A stretch of 64,000 nucleotides of DNA from Fictibacillus marinisediminis (GCF_023149135.1 NZ_JAIWJX010000002.1:2046001-2110000); one strand, 5' to 3'. Positions 1 through 7,858 are shown, counted from the first letter of the stretch. Translations and numbers: made by a program. The notes: generated by a model from the sequence alone, not told the origin.

Positions 1-1
1 A

Positions 2-130
2 GGATCAAAAATTGAGTTTGAAGTCATCGCACGCTTCGACAGTGAAGTAGAGATTGATTACTACCGCCATGGAGGAATTCTTCCAATGGTCCTTCGCAAC
101 AAAATTTCCAACAAACAGCCTCAAAACTAA
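2..130 (+). CDS. citB: Aconitate hydratase, C-terminal end (partial)
   Basis: This is the last 42 residues of a gene that starts before the window. The reading frame contains [19 protein letters not shown] followed by MVLRN, the characteristic C-terminus of the monomeric aconitase of the TCA cycle, which converts citrate to isocitrate using a [4Fe-4S] cluster. The iron-sulfur ligands and active site are outside the window. In B. subtilis the sspO/sspP and sspN/tlp spore genes also sit beside citB, and sspN and tlp follow here, which supports the assignment. A hairpin terminator follows directly. acnA is an alternative symbol. Confidence 0.9.
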   Translation, partial: GSKIEFEVIARFDSEVEIDYYRHGGILPMVLRNKISNKQPQN

Positions 131-140
131 ATGAATATGG

Positions 141-170
141 AAGCTCTCCTTTGGGAGGGCTTTTTTATTT
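141..170 (+). terminator. Intrinsic terminator after aconitase
   Basis: Stem AGCTCTCC / GGGAGGGCT with a 3-nt loop is followed by TTTTTTATTTTT. It lies 10 nt past the aconitase stop codon and separates it from the small basic protein gene. Confidence 0.8.
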
Positions 171-242
171 TTCTGAAATTTGAATAATAACATTTTTTCC
201 TGTCCATAACAGTAACAGAATATGGATGATGGAGTGATGATT

Positions 243-371
243 TTGAGGAAGAACAGACACATCTCGTTTAAGGACCTGGTCAGAGAAAACAAGAGGGAAC
301 TGCTGGGCGATCAGGAAGCCATGGAACGAATTGAGAAGAAACTTGAAGAAAAGCATACAAAAAAAGCCTAA
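243..371 (+). CDS. FbpB-family small basic protein
   Basis: A 42-residue, very basic protein (11 Lys/Arg pairs or singles in a Lys/Glu-rich helix) reading MRKNRHISFKDLVRENK near the start and ending in EKKLEEKHTKKA. This matches the Fur-regulated basic protein family (FbpB/FbpC) of bacilli, proteins thought to assist the FsrA small RNA in the iron-sparing response. I chose the TTG start at 243 because GGAG at 231-234 is 8 nt upstream; the in-frame ATG at 237 is too close to that site. It lies between two terminators, so it is probably a single-gene unit. I see no convincing Fur box upstream. Family assignment is from memory of the family signature; function is inferred. Confidence 0.7.
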   Translation: MRKNRHISFKDLVRENKRELLGDQEAMERIEKKLEEKHTKKA

Positions 372-373
372 CG

Positions 374-404
374 GAGACAGGAAGTTCCTGTTTCTTTTTT
401 TATT
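374..404 (+). terminator. Intrinsic terminator after fbpB-like gene
   Basis: GAGACAGG and CCTGTTTC form a stem around a tight loop and are followed by a run of seven T residues. Confidence 0.75.
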
Positions 405-441
405 TTAAGTAAATATTATGTAATGAAGGAGGCAGATCTAT

Positions 442-582
442 ATGAGCAACCCGAAAAGACATCCGCAATCCTTTGTACCCAGCCATCTGGGGACACAGCC
501 AAGAGAAGGAAAAGGCAATAAGGGAAAACAAATGGCCAACAAAGGCAATGAGCATCCTGATTATGTGCCTACAAAAGGCTGA
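442..582 (+). CDS. sspN: Small acid-soluble spore protein N
   Basis: A 46-residue hydrophilic protein beginning MSNPKRHPQSFVPSHLGTQ and containing GNKGKQM, the pattern of SspN, a minor small acid-soluble spore protein. SspN-type proteins are made in the forespore late in sporulation and degraded on germination. AAGGAGG at 426-432 gives an excellent ribosome site 9 nt before ATG. In B. subtilis sspN and tlp form an operon next to citB; here an extra gene and a strong terminator separate the two. No clear forespore promoter could be assigned by eye. Confidence 0.85.
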   Translation: MSNPKRHPQSFVPSHLGTQPREGKGNKGKQMANKGNEHPDYVPTKG

Positions 583-590
583 ATAAAAAA

Positions 591-634
591 GAGGTTCTAT
601 TGCCTGCACGTCAGCGATAGAACCTCTTTTTTGC
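591..634 (+). terminator. Intrinsic terminator after sspN
   Basis: Perfect 10-bp stem GAGGTTCTAT / ATAGAACCTC with a 15-nt loop, followed by TTTTTT. Confidence 0.9.
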
Positions 635-744
635 CATTTTCCGAATGAAAACCCTGGCATTTCCTTCTTGTTTTGTTCACTACCACCATATAAATCGACA
701 TATTTAGCGAAGTATGTAGTAGATGAGAAATAGGAGGGGTACGG

Positions 745-1254
745 TTGATAACTGCAGAAGTGAAACCATTGCCTGTCTCAACCAAGAAGGAAGATCAGGA
801 CGTTTTATACCGGGAGCTTGAATTACAGATGCAGCGTCTCGGTCATCTTGTTCCTTTTCGTGAAGAATTAAATTGGGGAAATGAAATAGGATCGGTTGAG
901 ATTGGGCCTGACATAATCATAAATAAACTTAAAAAAGCTGCCGCAAAAAGCGACGGTGTTCTTTTGCTTTATGCAAAATTAACAAAAGGCACGGTCTATC
1001 AGCACATTATCATGCATCCGAATGTGGAAGGGTTCTATCTCCCGTTCCGGTTTGAAGAGCCATTCTTCATCACGGTGAAAAATAAAAAAATTTGGATTGG
1101 TTCCTCAGTCAGGCTTGCAGAAGAGCTTAATTGGCTCGGTATTACCATGCAGAACCTGGAGGACAAGGAAGTGGTGGATTGCTGGAACGCTTTTAAAGAA
1201 TTATGCGAGCTCAGCATCGAACATCATTCGCCAGTCATTATGAACAGAAATTAG
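745..1254 (+). CDS. Conserved-looking hypothetical protein (169 aa)
   Basis: I do not recognise this protein. It starts at TTG with TAGGAGGGG at 731-739 just upstream. It is soluble, has no signal peptide or membrane segment, and is rich in charged residues. Notable short stretches are VEIGPDIIINKLKKAAAKSDG and a FYLPFRFEEPFFI segment, followed by a Trp-rich part. It contains two cysteines near the C-terminus (VVDCWNAFKELCEL). It stands alone between the sspN terminator and tlp, in a place where B. subtilis has no gene, so a sporulation or germination role is possible from context only. Coding potential is well supported by the start site, length and absence of competing frames. Confidence 0.7.
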   Translation: MITAEVKPLPVSTKKEDQDVLYRELELQMQRLGHLVPFREELNWGNEIGSVEIGPDIIINKLKKAAAKSDGVLLLYAKLTKGTVYQHIIMHPNVEGFYLPFRFEEPFFITVKNKKIWIGSSVRLAEELNWLGITMQNLEDKEVVDCWNAFKELCELSIEHHSPVIMNRN

Positions 1255-1321
1255 CCCGGAATATTTTTTCCTCTTTGATACAAACTATGTTTGATTCAAA
1301 TTAAGAGGAGGGAAAATCCCG

Positions 1322-1543
1322 ATGGCTAAACCAGACGACAGAAGCAATAATGTTGAAAGGCTTCAGCAGATGGTAGAAAATACGCAGCAAAACATTCAGG
1401 AAGCGAATGAATCTGTTCAGAATACAGATATGACTTCCCAGCAAAAAGAACAGATCAAGAACAAGAACGAGAGAAGAGAAGAAAGCATTCAATCGTTCCA
1501 GAGCGAGATTGAAGATGAGCAATCCTACCGCAATAACCAATAG
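1322..1543 (+). CDS. tlp: Thioredoxin-like spore protein Tlp
   Basis: A 73-residue protein containing PDDRSNNVERLQQMVENTQ and an RREESIQSFQSEI helix, the signature of Tlp, a small acid-soluble protein packed into the spore core. Despite the name it has no CxxC thioredoxin active site, and none is present here. It is predicted almost wholly helical and Gln/Asn/Glu-rich. GAGGAGGG at 1305-1312 precedes ATG. It lies next to sspN-type and yneP genes as in B. subtilis, which strengthens the call. A strong terminator follows, so it is likely a monocistronic forespore gene. Confidence 0.88.
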   Translation: MAKPDDRSNNVERLQQMVENTQQNIQEANESVQNTDMTSQQKEQIKNKNERREESIQSFQSEIEDEQSYRNNQ

Positions 1544-1553
1544 ATAAAAGAAC

Positions 1554-1592
1554 AGCCCCCTGCTGTAACATTCGTTGCGAGGGGGTTTTTTG
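1554..1592 (+). terminator. Intrinsic terminator after tlp
   Basis: CCCCCT pairs with AGGGGG across a 17-nt loop that itself can pair partially, followed by TTTTTT. Confidence 0.8.
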
Positions 1593-1679
1593 CATATTGC
1601 TTCAGCCGCGCACCTTCATTGTGTTACACTTTATTGGAATGGCGGATAAAGGAAAATATAAGACAGGTGATGACAGAAC

Positions 1680-2108
1680 ATGTTAGTTTCAGAAGCAAAA
1701 GTGGACGTAAGGTATGCAGAAACAGATCAAATGGGTGTTGTCTATCATGCCAATTACTTAGTTTGGTTTGAGATTGGCAGGACGGCATTTATTAAAGATC
1801 TCGGATTCAGCTATGCACAGATGGAGAAGGATGGAATTTTATCTCCTGTCACTGAGATCCATGCCAATTATAAGAAGCCTCTAACATATGGCGATCAGGC
1901 CAAGATTTTCACATGGGTTGATGAATATACAGGACTGAAGGTAAAATACGGTTATGAAATCAGAAATTCCAAAGATGAGCTATGTGTGACTGGGAATTCG
2001 ACACATGTTTGTGTCAAAAAAGATTCATTTCGTCCCATTTCAATTAAGAAAGTATTTCCGGATTGGCATCAGGCTTATGAAGGACAGAAAAAACAAAAGC
2101 AGGGATAA
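1680..2108 (+). CDS. yneP: Acyl-CoA thioesterase, 4HBT hotdog family (YneP)
   Basis: A 142-residue single hotdog-fold protein of the YbgC/4-hydroxybenzoyl-CoA thioesterase type. The motif YAETDQMGVVYHANYLVWFE (residues about 12-31) carries the catalytic Asp and the His/Asn active-site stretch, and is followed by the usual RTAFIKDLGFSYAQME helix. Such enzymes hydrolyse acyl-CoA thioesters in the cytosol; the true substrate is unknown. ATG at 1680 is preceded by AGGTGAT. It is followed 2 nt later by yneQ, an operon arrangement also found in B. subtilis, though no functional link between the two is known. Confidence 0.88.
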   Translation: MLVSEAKVDVRYAETDQMGVVYHANYLVWFEIGRTAFIKDLGFSYAQMEKDGILSPVTEIHANYKKPLTYGDQAKIFTWVDEYTGLKVKYGYEIRNSKDELCVTGNSTHVCVKKDSFRPISIKKVFPDWHQAYEGQKKQKQG

Positions 2109-2110
2109 AC

Positions 2111-2431
2111 ATGGCATTCGGTTTAGCAAGACAAGAGCTGAACGATTGGAAGAAACGAGCGGCCAGCGGCAAAATCGCTTTTATTACTCATTTTTGGTAT
2201 GATCCCCGCTTTCCTGATATGAAAACGGTCACGAAGGTTGGCTGTTCAGATCTGATAGCCTTAGAAGAATGGGGTAAGAAATATGGCTTAAAGAAAGAAT
2301 GGATCCATCACCGCCATGGCTATCCCCACTTTGATCTGATGGGGCACAGGCAAACAGCAATTCTTCGGGCAGAAAACAAAATGGATCAGGTTGAAAGGCT
2401 GATAAAAAAGACAGAAAAGAGGAATCGGTAA
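2111..2431 (+). CDS. yneQ: YneQ-like conserved protein
   Basis: A 106-residue soluble protein of unknown function, recognised as YneQ by its order and by segments such as TVTKVGCSDLIALEEWGKKY and KKEWIHHRHGYPHFDL. His-rich motif HHRHGYPHFD could bind metal, which is inference only. It begins 2 nt after yneP, so the two are almost certainly co-transcribed and probably translationally coupled. The C-terminus is a short basic helix. Its end overlaps the start of a perfect hairpin that terminates transcription from both sides. Confidence 0.75.
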   Translation: MAFGLARQELNDWKKRAASGKIAFITHFWYDPRFPDMKTVTKVGCSDLIALEEWGKKYGLKKEWIHHRHGYPHFDLMGHRQTAILRAENKMDQVERLIKKTEKRNR

Positions 2432-2450
2432 TCACGATTCCTCTCATTTG
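2410..2450. terminator. Bidirectional terminator between yneQ and yneR
   Basis: Perfect 10-bp stem AGAGGAATCG / CGATTCCTCT (2418-2427, 2435-2444). On the minus strand it is followed by a T-rich tract ending in TTTTTT; on the plus strand the T-run is weaker. Confidence 0.7.
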
Positions 2451-2451
2451 T

Positions 2452-2739
2452 TTATTCATACTGAAAATCGATCGTTTGACCGTCTTCATCCACGTCGATG
2501 TTCAGGTTATGATCATCGAAATACCACATGTCTTCTCGTTCAACGTAGAATGTAATTCCATCCTGCTGAACTTCAGAACCTGCTTCTTTCGGCTGTTCTT
2601 TTGCAACTCCCAGCGAAAAGCCGCTCTGGACTGTACTGCAGCCGCCGAGCCTCACAAAAAAACGCACAAAATCTCCGGCTTTTATTTCCATTTCGTTTTT
2701 ATACCATGCAACAGCAGAGTCCGTAATGTTCATCTTCAT
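2452..2739 (-). CDS. yneR: HesB-like YneR family protein
   Basis: A 95-residue protein beginning MKMNITDSAVAWYKNEMEI, with a FVRLGGCSTVQSGFSLG core and an acidic C-terminus. This is the YneR branch of the HesB/IscA fold. True IscA proteins have three conserved cysteines for iron-sulfur binding; only the single Cys of GGCST is present here, so iron-sulfur scaffold activity is doubtful. I chose ATG at 2739; AAGGAGG lies 14 nt upstream, which is somewhat long, and an upstream in-frame start would translate the ribosome site itself. Transcribed convergently to yneP-yneQ. Function unknown. Confidence 0.8.
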   Translation of the reverse strand: MKMNITDSAVAWYKNEMEIKAGDFVRFFVRLGGCSTVQSGFSLGVAKEQPKEAGSEVQQDGITFYVEREDMWYFDDHNLNIDVDEDGQTIDFQYE

Positions 2740-2911
2740 AGTAGTAAGTAAAACCTCCTTGAGAGCCTGATTGTAGCATTCCATTCCTCATCATTGCTAC
2801 TATAGCTGAAGCCTCGCATCAAATAAAGAATTTTGTTTTAAATGAAACATGTTATAATAATATCGATACATATCGGACAGAAATACAGGTAACATATAAG
2901 GAGAAAATAGT

Positions 2912-3739
2912 GTGAAACATAGAGTAGCAAAGGTTTTTATTTCCATGCTTCCGCAAAATGGGATCTCCCGTATTGCTGGTTCCTTGGGAAGAACAAAAAT
3001 GAGCAAATGGTATGTTAAACCATATGCCAAAATGTATGACATTAACTTATCAGAAATTGAAAAACCAATACAGGACTATAAGCACCTTACTGAATTTTTT
3101 TCAAGAAAATTAAAGATCAATGCGCGCCCGATCGATAATTCGGCTGACTCGATCATTTCTCCGGTTGACGGAGTGGTATCTCAGTTTGGACGAATTCAAA
3201 AGGGGACGATCATCCAGGCGAAAGGAATCGATTATTCGGTTCATTCTTTATTGGGTGAGGCGAAAGAGGACTTTGAAGAAGGAAGCTTTGTAACGATCTA
3301 TTTAAGTCCAAAAGATTATCACCGCATCCATATGCCGCTTGACGGAAAAATCACTTCGAGCACGTATATTCCGGGGCGTCTGTTTCCTGTCAACGATATC
3401 GGCGTTAATCATGTCAAAGGGCTCTTTACAAAAAATGAAAGACTCGTCACCTATGCTGACACAAAAGCAGGGGAGATCGCCATCGTGAAGGTTGGAGCAT
3501 TCATCGTCGGAAGTGTGCAAGTGGCATACTGCGAGCCGTATAAACGGGCAAGAAAAAAGGTGCTAAAAACGGAGCATCCCTCTGAACGATATAAAAAAGG
3601 GGAAGAAATCGGCCATTTTGAATTCGGTTCGACCGTCATCTTAATCTTTCAAAACGGAAAAATGGAGCTCGATCCATCTGTCAAAGCCGGCTCAGCTGTT
3701 AAAATGGGCCAAAGAATAGGAAAGATTAAAGCCCGTTAA
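2912..3739 (+). CDS. psd: Phosphatidylserine decarboxylase proenzyme
   Basis: A 275-residue type I phosphatidylserine decarboxylase, which makes phosphatidylethanolamine at the membrane. The catalytic Asp lies in SPVDGVV (about residue 86), the catalytic His residues in SPKDYHRIHMP (about 133-143), and the self-cleavage site in HFEFGSTVILIF near residue 240. The cleavage motif is FGST rather than the LGST of many enzymes; Gly-Ser-Thr, where the pyruvoyl group forms, is intact. The GTG start has AAGGAG 10 nt upstream. In B. subtilis psd follows pssA; no pssA is adjacent here, so the gene is a separate unit. A terminator overlaps its stop codon. Confidence 0.93.
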   Translation: MKHRVAKVFISMLPQNGISRIAGSLGRTKMSKWYVKPYAKMYDINLSEIEKPIQDYKHLTEFFSRKLKINARPIDNSADSIISPVDGVVSQFGRIQKGTIIQAKGIDYSVHSLLGEAKEDFEEGSFVTIYLSPKDYHRIHMPLDGKITSSTYIPGRLFPVNDIGVNHVKGLFTKNERLVTYADTKAGEIAIVKVGAFIVGSVQVAYCEPYKRARKKVLKTEHPSERYKKGEEIGHFEFGSTVILIFQNGKMELDPSVKAGSAVKMGQRIGKIKAR

Positions 3740-3756
3740 TTAACGGGCTTTTTTGC
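3731..3756 (+). terminator. Intrinsic terminator overlapping the psd stop
   Basis: GCCCGTTAATTAACGGGC is a perfect palindromic stem that contains the psd stop codon, followed by TTTTTT. Confidence 0.88.
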
Positions 3757-3823
3757 ATCCTTTTAAAACGGGTATAGTGGCTTGAGCAGCGAAAAAGTAA
3801 AAGAAGAAAGGATGGAAAAGTTC

Positions 3824-4459
3824 ATGGACTTATTAACGATGGAACAATTATTTCAGCAGGCGAAGGCGAATTTTTCAGTGTCCGACGTCATATCACCTCA
3901 TGTGCGAATTCTGTTTATCCTCGAGTCCCCGCATCGGGAGGAAATCAAACATCATATACCGTTGGCCGGTTCATCAGGGAGATCGGTAAGCAAAGTTTTA
4001 TTTGAAGGGAAACAAAGCCTGCCGTTTGGATTGCTGCTGAAAGAAAATAGCGATAAGAAACCTTATTGCCATCTTGGCATCTTGAATGTTTGCCCGTTTC
4101 CGCTGCAGAGCGCAGCGATTCCAGATAGCAAATGGGGTGATAGCCACCCTGAATTTGTGCGTGCTGCAGAAAAAGTCCGTGTGGGGAATGATAAAGATGT
4201 GTACAGGGACGAAACATGGAATGCTTTCCAGGAAGTCATGCAGCAGGATTTTAACCAAAGGTTAACCGAACTTGTCAATCAGCCTTTGGTCATCGTCCCG
4301 TGCGGACGGTTTGCACAGAAACAGTTCCGGCTTGCTGATGTCCAGTCTTCCCACTGGAAAGTTGTCAGCGATGTCCCTCATCCTTCCTATAATTCCTGGT
4401 CAAAGGATCGGTATAGTGCACAGATCGCCGAAGTTACTGAGGCCGTGGGTTACATTTAA
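3824..4459 (+). CDS. Uracil-DNA-glycosylase-fold-like protein of unknown function
   Basis: A 211-residue soluble protein. The order of short motifs resembles the uracil-DNA glycosylase superfamily: ILFILESPHREE near the N-terminus (motif A position), a LNVCPFPLQS segment in the middle, VIVPCGRFA, and DVPHPSYNSW near the C-terminus where UDGs have HPSPLS. The classical catalytic GQDPYH is absent, so glycosylase activity is not assured. The start is uncertain: ATG at 3824 has AAGGATGG 8 nt upstream, while ATG 3812 and TTG 3782 are also in frame. The stop codon overlaps by 4 bp the end of the convergent antiporter gene. Confidence 0.6.
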   Translation: MDLLTMEQLFQQAKANFSVSDVISPHVRILFILESPHREEIKHHIPLAGSSGRSVSKVLFEGKQSLPFGLLLKENSDKKPYCHLGILNVCPFPLQSAAIPDSKWGDSHPEFVRAAEKVRVGNDKDVYRDETWNAFQEVMQQDFNQRLTELVNQPLVIVPCGRFAQKQFRLADVQSSHWKVVSDVPHPSYNSWSKDRYSAQIAEVTEAVGYI

Positions 4460-5865
4460 AAAAAGAAAAGCATGCTTACACCATACAGGACGGCAGTAAT
4501 TCCTGCAGCAATAAGCGCGGGCTTCAGTTTGTATTTCGCATAATCAATGACTGGAAGATTCAATATCCGGGCGATCGTGTTCGTATCATCACTGAGCGGT
4601 GATGCAAAGGCTCCGAACGTTCCACTCGCAAATACAGCTCCGATCACAAGAGGAAGGGAGATGCCGGCAGCTTGGGACATGGAGATCCCGAGCGGCATCA
4701 GGATGCCCCATGTTCCCCAGGCTGAACCAATAAAATAGGACACTGCTGCACCGAAAACGAATAGAGCAGGAGTCACGAATGCGGAAGGAATCCATCCTGA
4801 ATGGTCGGTAATAAACCGCGAGAATCCCAGTTTGTCGGTCACGGAGGACAAGCCCCAGACGACGGTAAGCAGTACGATAACAGACATCAGCTCATTTCCG
4901 CCGGCAATGAAGCCCTCCATCAAAGGCCCCGTTTTCACCCCTTGAAATCGGCAGTAGACGAACGAAAACAATATGGTGATGATAAGAGCCATCACCATGG
5001 CATTTAGCACATCCGCTTTAATGAAGGCGTTAAAGAATCCTTCACTTTTTTTGCTCCCGTCCCACCAAGTGAGGAATAATGTGAGAGAAACGGCAATAAT
5101 CAACGGAATGAGCAAGTTCCACGGCTTGACGGGAAGATCTTTTGATACAGCAGGGTCACAGTTATGCCAGTCATCTTCCTCAGTTTCGATGGACTCATTG
5201 CTGCTCATGGGCTTTGAGCTGGAATGGTGGAAAAAGCTTAAATAAATGCCAAGAATGATCATAACAATTGAAAAAAAATTATAGGGAATGCTTTGGATAA
5301 AGAGGGAATAGGCATCGCCTTTTATCTTTTCATTCTCTAAAGCCATATCAACGATGGAAGTCATATAGCCTACAAAAGCGGTCGCGATCGGGATGAGTAC
5401 AATGATCGGCGTCGCTGTAGTTTCGATGACAAACCCCAATTCCTGAGTAGACATTTTTACTTTTTTCATCAATGACCTCATGATTGGAGCAATGGTTACG
5501 AACCGGAAGCTGGGTGCGCTGAATGTGCCGATCGTAGAAACGTAAGTTAAGAACAACGCTCCTTTTTTTGTCTGGATCCTTGAAGAGGCTGCTTCTACGA
5601 AACCCCGAATACCGCCTGAAAGTTTAATGATGCCGACCAGTCCTGAAAAAGCGTAAAGAAACATTAGGATTTTCAGGTTGCTTTTATCGGTTAAGCCCTC
5701 AATGACAAAAGTGATCATTTTTTTGAGTCCGCCGATGAGGGAAGGCTCCAACAGGTAGCAGCCCGCCAGAAAGCCGATAAATAAGCCCGGCAGAACTTGC
5801 CTCGTTTTAACCGCTATGGGAATGACAACAAGAAAAGGTATGATGGACAGCCAAGTTTGATTCAT
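4456..5865 (-). CDS. Na+/H+ antiporter, NhaC family
   Basis: A 469-residue integral membrane protein with about 11-12 hydrophobic segments and a hydrophilic acidic loop around residues 215-245. Motifs GTFSAPSFRFVTIAPIM and FIGSAWGTWGILMPLGIS, plus FASPLSDDTNTIAR near the C-terminus, fit the NhaC antiporter family, which exchanges Na+ for protons or, in some members, organic acids such as malate and lactate. Substrate cannot be told from sequence. ATG start is preceded by a G-rich ribosome site (GGGGGGC). The upstream region holds a Fur-like sequence and an inverted repeat. It overlaps the convergent gene tail by 4 bp. Confidence 0.85.
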   Translation of the reverse strand: MNQTWLSIIPFLVVIPIAVKTRQVLPGLFIGFLAGCYLLEPSLIGGLKKMITFVIEGLTDKSNLKILMFLYAFSGLVGIIKLSGGIRGFVEAASSRIQTKKGALFLTYVSTIGTFSAPSFRFVTIAPIMRSLMKKVKMSTQELGFVIETTATPIIVLIPIATAFVGYMTSIVDMALENEKIKGDAYSLFIQSIPYNFFSIVMIILGIYLSFFHHSSSKPMSSNESIETEEDDWHNCDPAVSKDLPVKPWNLLIPLIIAVSLTLFLTWWDGSKKSEGFFNAFIKADVLNAMVMALIITILFSFVYCRFQGVKTGPLMEGFIAGGNELMSVIVLLTVVWGLSSVTDKLGFSRFITDHSGWIPSAFVTPALFVFGAAVSYFIGSAWGTWGILMPLGISMSQAAGISLPLVIGAVFASGTFGAFASPLSDDTNTIARILNLPVIDYAKYKLKPALIAAGITAVLYGVSMLFFF

Positions 5866-5961
5866 AATGCCCCCCGATTCATATGGATTGACTAATCATT
5901 ATCATGTGATGCTCAAGGGAAATTATTCTTGATGGTTCATGAATCGCCAACAAAGCCTTAC

Positions 5962-5985
5962 CGGCATACACTATTATGTATGCCG
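5962..5985. repeat. 8-bp inverted repeat upstream of nhaC-like gene
   Basis: CGGCATAC and GTATGCCG are perfect arms around an 8-nt AT-rich spacer. No T-run follows on either strand, so it is not a standard terminator. It lies about 100 nt upstream of the antiporter start and 275 nt upstream of cshA. It could be an operator or a leader hairpin. The rest of the 5866-6056 interval shows no gene. Confidence 0.4.
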
Positions 5986-6056
5986 CAAGATTTGTTTGCA
6001 GCATGTAGAGGTTGCATTATTTCTTCTGTCATGTTAAGGTTATGTTCGATAATAAA

Positions 6057-6127
6057 TTGTAAAGCAAAACTGTTTATATATACTTCTGTATAGGGGCATA
6101 TTATATCTAAATATGTGCCTTTTTTTA
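6057..6127 (+). promoter_or_regulatory. cshA promoter and leader hairpin (possible attenuator)
   Basis: A candidate sigma-A promoter, TTGTAA (6057-6062), 16-bp spacer, TATACT (6079-6084), places the transcript start near 6090. Immediately after it a hairpin with arms GGGGCATATT and AATATGTGCCT (6093-6120, small internal loop) is followed by seven T residues. That is the form of an early terminator. About 130 nt of untranslated leader remain before the cshA TTG start. Attenuation is inference. Confidence 0.45.
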
Positions 6128-6259
6128 AGGCCTACTTTGTTTAATAATCTTTATTTTGAACACTAAACCAGTGATTTTTAAGATTGTAAAAGATGATTTC
6201 AGGAGATTTACTTGGAAGTATAAGGAAATGGTTTTGACGAAAAAGGAGACAGTTACACA

Positions 6260-7765
6260 TTGACAACATTCAGTGAATTAGGTTTAAGTCCCGAATTGCT
6301 AAAATCAATTAACAATATGGGTTTTGAAGAAGCTACGCCGATCCAGCGTGATACGATTCCAACCGCTCTTAATGGAACGGATCTTATCGGACAGGCTCAA
6401 ACAGGAACAGGAAAAACCGCTGCTTTCGGTATTCCGTTGATCGAAAAGATCGACGTAAAAGCCCGTAAAATTCAAGGAATCGTTCTTGCTCCAACACGTG
6501 AACTCGCAGTTCAGGTCGGTGAAGAACTAAACAAGATTGGCCAATTTAAGGGGATTAAAACCCTTCCGATCTATGGTGGACAATCGATCGTCAGACAGAT
6601 CAAAGCACTAAAAAACAATCCGCATATTATTGTGGGTACACCAGGTCGTGTGATTGACCATATCAACAGAAAAACATTAAAGCTTGAAGACGTTCATACT
6701 GTTGTTCTTGATGAAGCAGATGAAATGCTAAACATGGGCTTTATCGAAGACATTGAAACAATCCTTGAAAATGTCCCGACTGAGCGCCATACGATGCTCT
6801 TCTCTGCTACAATGCCGAAACAGATTCAAAAGCTTGCTGAGCGTTTCATGAAAGATGTACTTGTCATTCGTGTGAAAGCAAGTGAGATGACGGTTAAAAG
6901 CATTGAACAAGAGTATGTAGAAGTTAAAGAAAAACAAAAGTTTGATGCTCTTACCCGATTGCTTGATATTCAATCTCCAGAGCTTGCCATCGTTTTCGGC
7001 CGTACAAAGCGCCGTGTCGATGAATTGACTGAAGCATTGAACAAGAGAGGCTATTCTGCTGAAGGAATCCATGGTGACCTTCCGCAATCGAAACGTGACA
7101 TGGTTCTTCGCGCGTTTAAGAACAACACGATTGAAGTACTTGTCGCTACTGACGTTGCAGCTCGCGGATTAGACATCAGCGGTGTTTCTCACGTATATAA
7201 CTTTGACATTCCACAGGATCCTGAAAGCTATGTTCACCGTATCGGACGTACAGGACGTGCGGGAAGAACAGGATATGCGGTTACGTTCATCACCCCTCGT
7301 GAGATCGATCACCTCTATACGATTGAAAAAATCACGAAGCGTAAAATGGTGAAACGTCCTGTTCCTTCACTTAACGAGGCGATTGAAGGCCAGCAGCGCA
7401 TGGCGCTTGATAAGCTGCTTAACGTGATTGAAGATGGAGATATCCAAATCTATAAACAAACAGCGATGGAAATGCTTGAAGAGCATGATTCCGTATCCCT
7501 GTTGTCTGCAGCATTAAAACTGTTGACTAAAGAGCCGGATAGCACTCCGATCGAATTGACATTCGAACCGCCACTTTCGGTGAAAAAACGCCGTGACAAC
7601 CGATTCGGAGACCGCCGACGCCCTCAGCGCGGCAGCAGCAACGAATCAAGAGACAAGAGAAGAAACGGAGGCAACCGCAGTGACAAACAGCGTCAAGGCG
7701 GCGGCAACCGAGACATGTCATACCGTGCGCCAAAACGCATGAGAGAAGATAAAAAAGCAAGATAA
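6260..7765 (+). CDS. cshA: DEAD-box ATP-dependent RNA helicase CshA
   Basis: A 501-residue DEAD-box helicase that unwinds structured RNA in ribosome assembly, cold adaptation and the RNA degradosome. Visible motifs in order are Q motif FEEATPIQ (about 23-30), AQTGTGKT (Walker A, about 45-52), PTRELA, GTPGR, DEAD (about 153), SAT, ARGLDIS and [11 protein letters not shown]. The C-terminal 80 residues are highly basic and Arg/Gly/Asn-rich ([17 protein letters not shown]), typical of CshA-type RNA-binding tails. The start is TTG with AAAAGGAGA at 6240-6248. The long leader with a hairpin upstream may control it. A terminator follows, so it is monocistronic. Confidence 0.95.
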   Translation: MTTFSELGLSPELLKSINNMGFEEATPIQRDTIPTALNGTDLIGQAQTGTGKTAAFGIPLIEKIDVKARKIQGIVLAPTRELAVQVGEELNKIGQFKGIKTLPIYGGQSIVRQIKALKNNPHIIVGTPGRVIDHINRKTLKLEDVHTVVLDEADEMLNMGFIEDIETILENVPTERHTMLFSATMPKQIQKLAERFMKDVLVIRVKASEMTVKSIEQEYVEVKEKQKFDALTRLLDIQSPELAIVFGRTKRRVDELTEALNKRGYSAEGIHGDLPQSKRDMVLRAFKNNTIEVLVATDVAARGLDISGVSHVYNFDIPQDPESYVHRIGRTGRAGRTGYAVTFITPREIDHLYTIEKITKRKMVKRPVPSLNEAIEGQQRMALDKLLNVIEDGDIQIYKQTAMEMLEEHDSVSLLSAALKLLTKEPDSTPIELTFEPPLSVKKRRDNRFGDRRRPQRGSSNESRDKRRNGGNRSDKQRQGGGNRDMSYRAPKRMREDKKAR

Positions 7766-7772
7766 CATACGA

Positions 7773-7807
7773 AAGGAATCTGCGAATCAGCAGGTTCCTT
7801 TTTTATT
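7773..7807 (+). terminator. Intrinsic terminator after cshA
   Basis: AAGGAATCTGC and GCAGGTTCCTT pair around a 6-nt loop, followed by TTTTTATTTTTT. Confidence 0.88.
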
Positions 7808-7858
7808 TTTTGGTTTCAATGAACCGATTTTGGCATACTAGCTATAGGAGGGATAACG

